Source: Nocardioides albus
GTDB taxonomy: Bacteria; Actinomycetota; Actinomycetes; Propionibacteriales; Nocardioidaceae
Assembly: GCF_014648255.1 (NCBI RefSeq)
Contig: NZ_BMQT01000006.1
Span: forward strand, 336,698 to 400,697
DNA: 64,000 nt
Direction: 5' to 3'
The notes beneath the pieces were generated by a model. It had not been told where the DNA came from. It did not search any database and saw only the letters and a list, made by a program, of their open reading frames with translations. The position numbers were made by a program, and so were the translations under genes. Positions 53,403 to 61,383 of this stretch are shown here, one piece after another (positions within the stretch are counted from its first letter, which is position 1; each line of letters begins with the position of its first letter).

Positions 53403-54899
53403 TCACTCGCCGGAGCTCTTGACCACGCGCAGCCCCCGAGGCGCCCGGAAGCGGCGGCCCGAGGCGGTGTCGAGCAGCTCGTCGAGGGCCTCGCCGATGC
53501 ACTGCCCGACCAGCGACGCGTCGGGCACCAGGTCACGGTCGGCGGTGATCGCGAAGAAGACCTGGCCATCGTAGGAGGTCACCCCGATCGCGAGGGTGTG
53601 GCCCTCGGCCAGCGGGTGGATCGGATAGGAGGCCACCAACCGGGAGCCGGCCGCGTAGCGAGGCTCCTGCGGGCCGGGCACGTTGCACACCGAGAGCAGG
53701 TAGTCGTGCTCGCTCTCGGCGGCCACCCGAGAGCCGACCATGTGGAAGGTCGCCGGAGCGAAGCCGCTGATCCCGGCCAGCCGCTGCGCACTGACCGTGC
53801 GGGCGTTGGCCTGGTGCTCCTCGAACGAGTAGGACACCTGATGCAGCCGCACCACCGGAGAAGGCTCCGCGACCGGAAGCACCACGAAGTGGGGCGCCAC
53901 CGCGGAGCCGAGCTGGGTCGGGTCGAGCTCCTCGTCGATCACCGAGACCGGCACCAGCGCCGGCACCTGGCGTACGCCGGCCAGTGACTCCTGCCTGGTC
54001 ATCAGCCAGGCGCGCAGGCCGCCGGTGACGGCAGCGAGGATGACGTCGTTGACGGTGCCGCCATGGCTGTCCCGGATGCGGCGGAAGTCGGCCAGGTCGG
54101 CCTGCAGCGTGACCACCAGTCGCTGCTGGGAGAGCGCTCCGCTCAGCGGCGTCGGCCGCTCCGGAGCCCGGCGCGTGACCACCCGAGCGATGCCCGCGCC
54201 TGCGTTCTGGACGTCCTTGGCCACACCGGTGACCCGGCCCAGAGCGAAGCCGCCCAGGCTGCGGGCCGTGTCGGTCAGCCCGCTGACCGAGGTGACCGCG
54301 TCGACGACAGCGCCTGCCACCAGACGGGCGCTCGACTGAGGCTCCGGGGGCTCCCACAGATCGGGCACGACCGGCCCGACCTCGGGCCTGTCGTCGAGCA
54401 GCAGCTGGACCAGGTCCACCGTCTCGGCACCGTCCACCAGCGCCTGATGGGTCTTGGTGACCAGCGCGACCCGGTCGCCGGCCAGCCCCTCGATGACGTA
54501 GAGCTCCCACAACGGCCGGGAGCGGTCCAGAGGCCGGGAGACGATCCGGCCGGCCAGGTCGAGGAGCTGATCCATCGATCCCGGTCGGGGCAGCGCGGAG
54601 CGGCGTACGTGATAGGTGAGGTCGAATCGGTCGTCGTCGGCCCAGACGGGGTAGGCGAGCCGGCCGGGCACCACCCTGACCCGTTGGCGGTAGCGAGGCA
54701 CGAAGGCCAGCCGGTCCTCGACGTGCTGGAGGAAGGCGCCGTAGTCGAACCCCTCGGCCTTCGGGTCCTCCGATTGCCTCGAGCTCCGCTTCGGCTCGAT
54801 CAGCTCGATGCTCGCCACCTGATGCGGCACCGACAGCGTCTCGCCGTCCAGGAACGCCACCTCACGTGGTCCAAGTCGATCTCGCTGACGCTCGCTCAT
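53403..54899 (-). CDS. Wax ester synthase/diacylglycerol acyltransferase family protein with altered active-site motif
   Basis: A 498-residue WS/DGAT-type O-acyltransferase. Family segments include SIELIEP, PLDRSRPLWELYVIEGL, GTVNDVILAAVTGGLRAWL and VCNVPGPQEPRYAAGSRL. The condensing motif HHxxxDG reads HQALVDG here (His151, Gln152, Asp156). The second His is the one usually held essential, so activity may be reduced or changed. A family F repeat (54777-54794) is inside the N-terminal loop encoding EPKRSSRQ. Likely role: triacylglycerol or wax ester formation at the membrane. The start is the ATG at 54899, at the end of a leader module. Confidence 0.87.
   Translation of the reverse strand: MSERQRDRLGPREVAFLDGETLSVPHQVASIELIEPKRSSRQSEDPKAEGFDYGAFLQHVEDRLAFVPRYRQRVRVVPGRLAYPVWADDDRFDLTYHVRRSALPRPGSMDQLLDLAGRIVSRPLDRSRPLWELYVIEGLAGDRVALVTKTHQALVDGAETVDLVQLLLDDRPEVGPVVPDLWEPPEPQSSARLVAGAVVDAVTSVSGLTDTARSLGGFALGRVTGVAKDVQNAGAGIARVVTRRAPERPTPLSGALSQQRLVVTLQADLADFRRIRDSHGGTVNDVILAAVTGGLRAWLMTRQESLAGVRQVPALVPVSVIDEELDPTQLGSAVAPHFVVLPVAEPSPVVRLHQVSYSFEEHQANARTVSAQRLAGISGFAPATFHMVGSRVAAESEHDYLLSVCNVPGPQEPRYAAGSRLVASYPIHPLAEGHTLAIGVTSYDGQVFFAITADRDLVPDASLVGQCIGEALDELLDTASGRRFRAPRGLRVVKSSGE
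54777..54794 (+). repeat. 18-base dispersed repeat (family F), copy 4
   Basis: CCTCGAGCTCCGCTTCGG differs from the other copies at one base, and ATTG precedes it as in kynU. It lies in the acyltransferase gene, in antisense to its coding direction. Confidence 0.75.
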
Positions 54900-54980
54900 G
54901 CCGCCACCCCCGTAGCGCAAGCGCCATCGTACGGGCGCGGCGTCCTGAGGCCTGTGGTCGCTCGCTGGCGCTCGCTCATA
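54900..54980 (-). repeat. Leader module (family G), copy 2
   Basis: Reading toward the acyltransferase start on the minus strand, it begins TATGAGCGAGCGCCAGCGAG and ends with GGCGCTTGCGCTACGG, then GGTGGCGGC, at the ATG. The gene's first codons (ATGAGCGAGCGTCAGCGAG) repeat the module's beginning once more. Confidence 0.8.
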
Positions 54981-55058
54981 TCCTCTCAGCCCCCTCTTTG
55001 GTTCGTATGCGATTGTGGCAGACGCCAGCTTGAAACCAGCCCACGAAACGGGGGAGTA

Positions 55059-55433
55059 ATGCGCCTCACGACCCGGATCATCGCGGTCGTGGCTGCAATC
55101 TGCGGGATCGCGTCCTTCGCGACTGCCTGCGGAAACGACATCGCCACCGAGCCCAGGACCGACAGCGACCCGGTGGTCGTCCAGATCAACTTCTCCGGAG
55201 ACTCCGTCGACCCCCACGGGAGCAAGATCGAGGTCCCCCTCGGCCACAGCGTCGAGCTCGACGTCACCGCTGACGCCGCCGGCGAGGTCCATGTGCACTC
55301 CGACCCGGAGCAGTCCGCCGCCTACGGCGTAGGCACGACGCGGATCAGCCTGGGCAAGTTCGAGATCCCTGGTCAGTACGAGGTGGAGTCACACACCCTC
55401 GGCAAGACCATCGTCACCCTCGAAGTGCAGTGA
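55059..55433 (+). CDS. Exported lipoprotein, cupredoxin-like
   Basis: A 124-residue product. The signal peptide (IIAVVAAICGIASFATACG) ends in a lipobox-like ATAC. The mature part is beta-rich (VVVQINFSGDSVDP, VPLGHSVELDVTAD, AGEVHVHSDPEQSAAYG, then EIPGQYEVESH). His residues could bind copper, as in cupredoxin-like chaperones, but no full type-1 site is certain. It overlaps the downstream membrane-protein gene by GTGA. Confidence 0.75.
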   Translation: MRLTTRIIAVVAAICGIASFATACGNDIATEPRTDSDPVVVQINFSGDSVDPHGSKIEVPLGHSVELDVTADAAGEVHVHSDPEQSAAYGVGTTRISLGKFEIPGQYEVESHTLGKTIVTLEVQ

Positions 55434-56773
55434 TCTACTCCTCCGGGATCCTCACCCACGGCGTGGGTGGTCGCCAGGATCTCCCACTGCCGCTCGAGTA
55501 CGTCATCGCGGGCGCGGTCCTCGCCCTTCTCGTCTCCTTCGCATTGCTGGTGGTGACCACCAGGCGTGCCGTGGCAGGTGAGGTCGTCGGGGTGAAGAAT
55601 CCCCGCGGCTGGCCGTTGCCGCGTCTCGGGCGTGTCGTCGACTCCCCCGCCTGGACCGCCCTGTGGCGCGTCGTCGGCATGCTGATCTTCGGTTACTTCG
55701 TGCTGGTCGCCTTCGCGGGCCCCGACAACGCCAACAACCCCATCTTCGGGATGACGTACGTCTGGCTGTGGGTCGGACTCGTCCCGTTCTCGCTCCTCTT
55801 CGGACCGGTCTGGAAGGCGATCAGCCCGGCCCGCACGATCGTGGCCGGACTGACCTGGCTGCGCGGCGCCGGCGATCCGCCGTTCCGCCTGTCCGAGCGC
55901 CTGGGCTACTGGCCCGCGGCGTTCACGCTGCTCGCCTTCGCCTGGCTCGAGCTGGTCTACCCGGACAACAACTACCTCGGTCCGGTACGCCTCTGGCTGG
56001 CCGTCTACCTGGCCACGATGATCCTCGGCGGCGCGCTGTTCGGCGAGAAGTTCCTGGAGCGCTGCGACCCGTTCGAGGTGTACTCGTCGCTGATGGCGCG
56101 GCTGTCGGTGTGGGGACGTACGCCGGCCGGGAACCTGGTCCTGCGGACCCCGCTCGGCAACCTCGACACGCTGCGTCCGGCTCCGGGCCTGGTCGCGGTC
56201 GTCTCGGTGCTCTTCGGCACCATCGTCTACGACTCCTACCGTGAGTCGCCGCAGTGGCTCCAGATCGTGCAGAGCCCGGAGATCTCGGGCTCCACCGCCT
56301 ACCTGATCAACAACATCGCGCTCATCGCGCTGCCGCTTCTCGTGGCCGGGTTCTACTCGGCCGGGACGATGCTGACCGGTGTCGGCGACGTACCTCGCCG
56401 GGCGCTGCCCGCCGAGCTCGCACCCTCGATGGTGCCGATCATCGCCGGCTACGTCGTCGCCCACTATCTCAGCTACTTCTGGGAAAGCGGGCTGGCAACC
56501 CTGCGCAACGCGTCGGACCCGATGGGAACCGGAGCCGACTGGCTCGGGACCGCCGACATGCCGGTCTCCTACTTCTTCGCCTACCACGGCACGCTGCTGG
56601 CCGTCATCAAGGTGACTGCGGTGATCGTCGGGCACGTGCTCGGCGTCTGGTCGGCCCACATCCGCGCGCTCCAGGTGCTTCCGAAGCAGCATCTGGTGGT
56701 TGGCCAGGTGCCGCTTCTGGTGACGATGGTCGGCTTCACCGTCGGCGGGTTGTACCTGCTGTTCGCTGCATAG
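55430..56773 (+). CDS. Polytopic membrane protein, paired with the lipoprotein (function unknown)
   Basis: A 447-residue protein with about ten hydrophobic helices (VIAGAVLALLVSFALLVV, MLIFGYFVLVAFAG, LWLAVYLATMILGGALFG, ALPLLVAGFYSAGTML, VPLLVTMVGFTVGGLYLLF). Conserved-looking motifs include CDPFEVYSSLMARLSVWGR and HYLSYFWESG. By recall, related actinobacterial proteins are often labelled fenitrothion hydrolase, without good evidence. The GTG start overlaps the lipoprotein stop, so they probably act together, perhaps in metal handling. Confidence 0.7.
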   Translation: MIYSSGILTHGVGGRQDLPLPLEYVIAGAVLALLVSFALLVVTTRRAVAGEVVGVKNPRGWPLPRLGRVVDSPAWTALWRVVGMLIFGYFVLVAFAGPDNANNPIFGMTYVWLWVGLVPFSLLFGPVWKAISPARTIVAGLTWLRGAGDPPFRLSERLGYWPAAFTLLAFAWLELVYPDNNYLGPVRLWLAVYLATMILGGALFGEKFLERCDPFEVYSSLMARLSVWGRTPAGNLVLRTPLGNLDTLRPAPGLVAVVSVLFGTIVYDSYRESPQWLQIVQSPEISGSTAYLINNIALIALPLLVAGFYSAGTMLTGVGDVPRRALPAELAPSMVPIIAGYVVAHYLSYFWESGLATLRNASDPMGTGADWLGTADMPVSYFFAYHGTLLAVIKVTAVIVGHVLGVWSAHIRALQVLPKQHLVVGQVPLLVTMVGFTVGGLYLLFAA

Positions 56774-56896
56774 CGCACCTCTGCTTCACGGTTCACCCAC
56801 CTCGCATCCACAAAGAAGCGCAACACTGCCTAAGGTGGACTAACAGGTTGGCGCCCTGGTTTACGCCCGCTTGCAGAGTCTGGGAGACTGAACCTT

Positions 56897-57157
56897 ATGT
56901 CTGGTACCCCCCGCTTCCTGACTCTTGCCGACGTCGCCGAGGTCCTCAACACCTCGAGCGCACAGGTCTATGCCCTTGTCCGCCGTGGTGAGCTTCCCGC
57001 TATCAAGATCGGCGGGCGCGGCCAGTGGCGCGTCGAGGCCAGTGTCCTCGAGAAGTTCATCGATGACATGTACTCGCAGACCAAGGCCTTCGTGGCCGAC
57101 CACCCGTTCGTCGAGGCCGAGAGCCCTGCGCCCGCGGCCACGCCGGACGCTTCTTGA
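56897..57157 (+). CDS. Small helix-turn-helix DNA-binding protein (excisionase/MerR-like)
   Basis: An 86-residue protein with the winged HTH LTLADVAEVLNTSSAQVYALVRRGELPAIKIGGRGQWRVEASVLEKFIDDM. This fold is called excisionase-like but in actinobacteria most such proteins are host regulators. There is no integrase or phage gene around, so a chromosomal role is likely. It is followed by a strong terminator. The ATG is at 56897. Confidence 0.87.
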   Translation: MSGTPRFLTLADVAEVLNTSSAQVYALVRRGELPAIKIGGRGQWRVEASVLEKFIDDMYSQTKAFVADHPFVEAESPAPAATPDAS

Positions 57158-57202
57158 GTCATAGCCAACTGATCCCCCACAACTAAACCTTCCCCACAAC
57201 AA

Positions 57203-57242
57203 CGCGAAGAGCTGCCGGGCATGTGCCGAGCAGCTCTTCGCG
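57203..57242 (+). terminator. Terminator after the HTH gene
   Basis: Perfect 13-base arms CGCGAAGAGCTGC (57203-57215) and GCAGCTCTTCGCG (57230-57242), 46 bases past the stop codon. Confidence 0.85.
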
Positions 57243-57249
57243 TCTCTCA

Positions 57250-57412
57250 AGTGGTGCGTCCTGGAAGTTCCTGGATGCTTGGCGTTGTCAGGGTGCGTGC
57301 ATGGCAAGGCGGCGTCGCGAAGTCATACCGGGCGTCTTCCAAGCGGCGCCAACGCCGCCAGGTGCGTGCCATGGCGGCGCGAAGCGCCTAGGAACTTCTG
57401 GGACGCACCACT
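57250..57412. repeat. Family B structured repeat, copy 2
   Basis: 163 bp, aligned without gaps to 13137-13299 with eight differences. The outer arms are AGTGGTGCGTCC and GGACGCACCACT. The C-to-T change in the left arm is matched by G-to-A in the right arm relative to copy 1, so pairing is kept. It begins eight bases after the terminator of the HTH gene and ends two bases before the htrA stop. Confidence 0.93.
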
Positions 57413-57414
57413 GT

Positions 57415-58851
57415 TCAGGCGAGGTTCTCGGTCTGCGCTTCGAGCTTGATCTTCAGCTCCTGGCGGGCGCCGTTGCGCATCACGGTGAACTCGACGGTCT
57501 CCCCCGGCTGGTGGGCGCGGATGGCGACGATCATGCCGATCCCGTCGGTGACCGTGACGTCTCCCACCTTGGTGACCCGGTCGCCGTCCTTGAGCCCACC
57601 GGCGGCCGCCGGCGAACCGGCCTCGACCACCGAGATGAGGGCTCCGTTGTGGTCGGTGGCCTGCACGTCGACGGAGGCGCCGACGATCGGGTAGGTCGCC
57701 TTGCCCGTCTTCAGGATCTGCGCTGCAGTGACCTTGACCTGGTCGATCGGGATGGCGAAGCCGACGCCGATGCTGCCGCCTTCTCCACCCTCTCCGCCGC
57801 CTGCGGTCGCGATGGCCGAGTTGACCCCGATGACCTGGCCGACGAGGTTGACCAGCGGACCACCGGAGTTGCCCGGGTTGATCGCCGCGTCGGTCTGGAC
57901 CGCGTTGATGTAGGAGGTGTCGTCCTCGGTCTGCCCGGTGCTCACCGGACGCTGCAACGCGCTGACGATGCCCGAGGTCACCGTGGAGCTGAGCCCCAGC
58001 GGCGACCCGATCGCCACCACGCCCTCACCGATCCTCAGTCGCGAGGTGCTGCCCAGCGAGGCAGCCTCGAGCTCCTTGACCTCGGGCACATCGAGGACGG
58101 CAAGGTCGTAGACAGCGCTGCGACCGACCACCTCAGCCTTGTAGCGGCGGCCCTTGTGGTCGACGACCTCGATGCTTCCCTTGGCCTTGGCCGCATCCGC
58201 GACCACGTGGTTGTTGGTCACCACATGGCCCAACTTGTCGAAGACGAAGCCGGAACCGGTGGCTGCGTCCTCCACGCCTTGATACTCGGCGAAGATCTGG
58301 ACCGTCGAGGGCAGCAGCGTCGCGGCCACCTTCACGATGCTGGCGTCGTCGGCGTTCAGGGGCGCGTCGGTCTCGATCGATCCCGGCTCGAGCCCACCGC
58401 CGGCCAGGCTCGACATGTCGTCCTGGTCCTCGAGGACCCCACCGGCATAACCGCCCAGCACGCCCAGCAGAAAGGCGACCGCAGCCGCGAGCGCCCAGAT
58501 CGGGCCGGGTACGCGGCGGCGCGGCGAGGAACTGGTCTGAGCGCCGGACAACGGCGGCGGCGGTCCGTCGAAACCGGGCAGGGACGGGCCCGGCGGCGGC
58601 GCCGTGGGCGGCAGCGGAGCGGTGTCGGCGGCCGGGCCCAGCGGAGGCGGGCCCACCGGCGCGGAGGCTACCGGAGCCGGACGGCCTGGCATGCCTGGCA
58701 GCGGCACCTCGGCCGTGTCGCGCTCGTCCTCGCCGAGGCCATCGGGGGACGACTGCCCGGCCGGGGGCGCATCGGGCGCGTCTGTAGGTGGCGCCCAACG
58801 GGAGATCGGCCGCGACTGGTCGTCTTGTGGTTCCTGCGTCACAGCACCCAT
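57415..58851 (-). CDS. htrA: HtrA-type serine protease with PDZ domain
   Basis: A 478-residue S1C protease. A Pro-rich cytoplasmic region (residues 1-110) precedes one membrane helix (about 117-140), then the protease domain with His215 (TNNHVVAD), Asp249 (VYDLAVLDV) and Ser329 (GNSGGP), and a PDZ domain (about 390-475). It degrades or refolds damaged envelope proteins outside the membrane. The ATG at 58851 follows GGAAGA. Its place after sigE and the anti-sigma gene matches the mycobacterial sigE-rseA-htrA cluster, so it is probably part of the SigE envelope-stress response. Confidence 0.92.
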   Translation of the reverse strand: MGAVTQEPQDDQSRPISRWAPPTDAPDAPPAGQSSPDGLGEDERDTAEVPLPGMPGRPAPVASAPVGPPPLGPAADTAPLPPTAPPPGPSLPGFDGPPPPLSGAQTSSSPRRRVPGPIWALAAAVAFLLGVLGGYAGGVLEDQDDMSSLAGGGLEPGSIETDAPLNADDASIVKVAATLLPSTVQIFAEYQGVEDAATGSGFVFDKLGHVVTNNHVVADAAKAKGSIEVVDHKGRRYKAEVVGRSAVYDLAVLDVPEVKELEAASLGSTSRLRIGEGVVAIGSPLGLSSTVTSGIVSALQRPVSTGQTEDDTSYINAVQTDAAINPGNSGGPLVNLVGQVIGVNSAIATAGGGEGGEGGSIGVGFAIPIDQVKVTAAQILKTGKATYPIVGASVDVQATDHNGALISVVEAGSPAAAGGLKDGDRVTKVGDVTVTDGIGMIVAIRAHQPGETVEFTVMRNGARQELKIKLEAQTENLA

Positions 58852-58912
58852 TCTTCCCACTCGCCCCAACAATGGGCAGCCCGGGTCTCGTGTCGCGTCG
58901 CTCGACAGCCGG

Positions 58913-59380
58913 TCAGCGGCGTACGTGCGCGATGACGGGGGCGCCCGGGGAGCCCGGAACCTGGGTGACCGCGGTGACCGGAAGGTTTCTCGGCACCGGT
59001 GCGTCGGCGGGCGCGGCGGCGAAGGCGAACATGCCGAACACCGCGGCGCCGACAGCGCCGCCACCAGCCGCGACCATCACCAACGTACGCCGCATCGACC
59101 GGGGGTCGGAGTAGACCTCGCTGAGGTCGTCGCCTGGCCACACGGACGCGGCCAGGACGCCCCCACGAAGGGAGCCCTTGAGGTCGGCAGGGGCCGAGAC
59201 CCCAGGGTCGACGCTGAGCCCGGCCAGGCGTCGCTTCAGCCAGCCCTCGCGCTCGACCGACCTGCGACACGCGCAGCACTCGTGCACGTGCGCCCAGGCG
59301 CGCTCCTCCTCCGCCGCGTCGAGCTGGCCGTCGAGAAGAGCGCTGATCCGCGCCCCGAGGTGGTTTCCCAGCAGACTCAT
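58913..59380 (-). CDS. rseA: Zinc-binding anti-sigma factor (RseA-like)
   Basis: A 155-residue protein. The ZAS anti-sigma domain has the zinc motif HVHECCAC (His31, Cys35, Cys38) in [17 protein letters not shown] membrane helix (about 100-122, [19 protein letters not shown]) leaves a short external tail. It should hold SigE inactive until stress triggers release. The ATG at 59380 overlaps the sigE stop by ATGA, ensuring matched synthesis. Confidence 0.9.
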   Translation of the reverse strand: MSLLGNHLGARISALLDGQLDAAEEERAWAHVHECCACRRSVEREGWLKRRLAGLSVDPGVSAPADLKGSLRGGVLAASVWPGDDLSEVYSDPRSMRRTLVMVAAGGGAVGAAVFGMFAFAAAPADAPVPRNLPVTAVTQVPGSPGAPVIAHVRR

Positions 59381-59973
59381 GAAGCCCCGCCCCACAACAC
59401 CTTGGGCCCGGAGTGTCGCAACCGTCCGCCGCGCGGGGCGCGGTGGGCGAGAGCGTCACGGAGCATCGCCCGACCGCGGTGGATGCGCGAGCGGACGGTG
59501 CCGAGCTTGGCACCGAGGATCTCGGAGATCTCCTCGTAGGAGAGCCCCTCCACGTCACAGAGCACGACCGCAGCCCGGAAGTCGGGGGGCAGCGTGGCCA
59601 GCGCGCGCTCGATGTCGTCATCGAAGCGCTGGTCGGCGTAGGCCACGTCGGGCGTCGGGCCGCTGCTCGTCAGGCGCGAGGCGCGCTCGTCGGAGAGAGC
59701 ATCGAAGCGGATCCGCTGCTTGCGGCGGGCCTGGTCGAGGAAGAGGTTGGTGGTGATCCGGTGCAGCCAGCCCTCGAAGGTGCCAGGGCTGTAGGTGTCG
59801 AGAGAGCGGAAGACCCGCACGAAGACCTCTTGGGTGAGGTCCTCCGCGTCGGGACGGTTGCCGGTGAGGCGGTAAGCGAGCCGGTAGACCCGGTCGGAGT
59901 GCTTCTCCACGATCTCGTCCCACGTCGGAACGCCCGGCTCTGTCGTCGGGGCCTGCGTGGGTTCGGCGGTCAT
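59377..59973 (-). CDS. sigE: RNA polymerase ECF sigma factor SigE
   Basis: A 198-residue ECF sigma factor. Sigma2 has [25 protein letters not shown] and the -10 recognition region [20 protein letters not shown]. Sigma4 has [26 protein letters not shown] and [15 protein letters not shown]. The start is the ATG at 59973, with GGAG six bases upstream; an ATG twelve codons earlier has AGGAG too close. In mycobacteria SigE directs the surface-stress response. The divergent O-methyltransferase and downstream anti-sigma and htrA genes match that synteny. Confidence 0.92.
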   Translation of the reverse strand: MTAEPTQAPTTEPGVPTWDEIVEKHSDRVYRLAYRLTGNRPDAEDLTQEVFVRVFRSLDTYSPGTFEGWLHRITTNLFLDQARRKQRIRFDALSDERASRLTSSGPTPDVAYADQRFDDDIERALATLPPDFRAAVVLCDVEGLSYEEISEILGAKLGTVRSRIHRGRAMLRDALAHRAPRGGRLRHSGPKVLWGGAS

Positions 59974-60151
59974 GGTGCTCCTGTCGTCTGTCTCGCTGAT
60001 CGCTGACATCTCCTACGGTAGATCGCCTGGGACCGGAAGGGCTGAGAGTTGCCTGTGAGGCTCCTATTTTTCCTCTTCCTGTGCACTTCTAACGCACGAG
60101 TTGGATCGGGCGTTCCCGCACCGTTGCGCGAAACAGGTTAGGTTTTGCGGT

Positions 60152-60787
60152 GTGACCAGCCCTGTTTCGACCGCAAGTTGGACCTACGCCGACGAGTACG
60201 TCGCGGAGGACGACCTCCTCGCCGCTGCCCGTTCCCGGGCCGAGGAGGTCGGAGTCGCGCCCATCGGACCGGGCGGAGGTGCCACGCTCCGCTTCCTCGC
60301 CTCCGTGCTCGATGCGAAGAACGTCGTCGAGGTCGGCACCGGCACCGGCGTCTCCGGGCTGTGGCTGCTGCGCGGCATGCGCCCCGACGGGGTCTTGACC
60401 ACCGTCGACATCGAGACCGAGCATCAGCGGCTGGCCCGCCAGAGCTTCACCGAGGCCGGGTTCGGCCAGCGGCAGGCGCGGTGCATCGCCGGCGCCGCCC
60501 TCGACGTGCTCCCCCGGCTGACCGACAACCACTACGACATCGTCTTCGTCGACGGCGACAAGACCGAATACGCGGCCTATCTCAAGGAAGCGCTGCGTCT
60601 GCTCCGCCCCGGCGGCGTCGTCGCCTTCGACAACGCGCTGTGGCACGACCGTGTGGCCGACCCGTCCGTACGCGACGAGGAGACCGCCACCATCCGCGAG
60701 CTCAACCAGCTGGTCGCCGACAACGACGGCCTCATCCCCCTCCTCCTCCCCGTCGGTGATGGTTTGTTGCTGGCGCGTAAGTCCTAG
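60152..60787 (+). CDS. SAM-dependent O-methyltransferase
   Basis: A 211-residue class I methyltransferase of the catechol/caffeoyl-CoA O-methyltransferase group (VVEVGTGTGVSGLWLLRGM for SAM, VDGDKTEYAAYLKEALRLLRPGG with metal Asp, FDNALWHD). It is the counterpart of mycobacterial Rv1220c, also divergent from sigE. The natural substrate is unknown. The start is the GTG at 60152 (VTSPVSTASW); an ATG upstream would extend into the promoter. Confidence 0.9.
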   Translation: MTSPVSTASWTYADEYVAEDDLLAAARSRAEEVGVAPIGPGGGATLRFLASVLDAKNVVEVGTGTGVSGLWLLRGMRPDGVLTTVDIETEHQRLARQSFTEAGFGQRQARCIAGAALDVLPRLTDNHYDIVFVDGDKTEYAAYLKEALRLLRPGGVVAFDNALWHDRVADPSVRDEETATIRELNQLVADNDGLIPLLLPVGDGLLLARKS

Positions 60788-60821
60788 GGTTCGCGCCGCT
60801 CGCACGGGGTACCTTCGAGTT

Positions 60822-61220
60822 ATGAGCGACCTCCCGAGTGGATGTACCCTCCGCGTGAGGACGGGTGGTACGCCGAGGATCTTGACGCGCTCCCCCACGC
60901 TCCACGTCACACCGAACTGATCGACGGAGCACTGATCTTCCACATCTCGCCCCAGCGTCGCTGGCACAGCGTGGTCAAGACCGAGCTCTCGAGGTGCTTG
61001 GCCGACCAGGCACCAGATGGCCTGATCGTCGACACCGAGATGACCGTACGCCTCGGTCCTCGCAACCGCCCCGAACCAGATGTCCTCGTCAGCACGTCTG
61101 ACATCGACCGGGACGCGACCTGGTACGACGCCGCGACAGTCCTTCTGGTCGCGGAGATCGTTTCCCAGGAGTCCACGGACCGCGACCGCAGGCTGAAGCC
61201 TGTTCGCTATGCGGAGGCCT
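60822..61220 (+). pseudogene. Decayed Uma2-type (DUF820) nuclease-like gene
   Basis: An ATG at 60822 starts a Uma2-like N-terminus, but the frame is lost between CTCCC and GAGTGG, where one base is missing, and the match resumes one frame over as WMYPPREDGWYAEDLDALP. It continues with HTELIDGALIF, PDVLVSTSDIDRD and VLLVAEIVSQESTDRDR to YAEA, then stops resembling the family, without the usual C-terminal third. A frame from the ATG at 60842 remains open past that point but encodes unrelated sequence. A long hairpin follows at 61292. Confidence 0.72.
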
Positions 61221-61291
61221 TCCCCGCGTCTGAGTCGCTCGCTCCGTTTCCCACTCAGTTCCGCAATGCCGACGTCGGGTCGGTCCTCGTC

Positions 61292-61365
61292 CGCCGAAGC
61301 GTCACTCCGGTCGGCCGAGATGGCACCTGGGTGCCGTCTCGGCCGACCGGAGTGACGTTTCGGCC
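61292..61365. repeat. Long hairpin after pepA
   Basis: Arms of about 35 bases. The core GTCACTCCGGTCGGCCGAGA (61301-61320) pairs with its complement at 61337-61356, extending inward through GGCAC/GTGCC to a CTGG loop and outward through CCGAAGC/GTTTCGG with few mismatches. It lies 18 bases past the pepA stop on the minus strand and 70 bases past the end of the Uma2 remnant. Confidence 0.92.
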
Positions 61366-61383
61366 GACGTGTGTGACGTCTCG

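Noticed and set aside
56897..57157. Excisionase of a prophage or integrative element
   Set aside because: No integrase, att-like duplication or phage genes nearby; the protein fits host MerR-like regulators.
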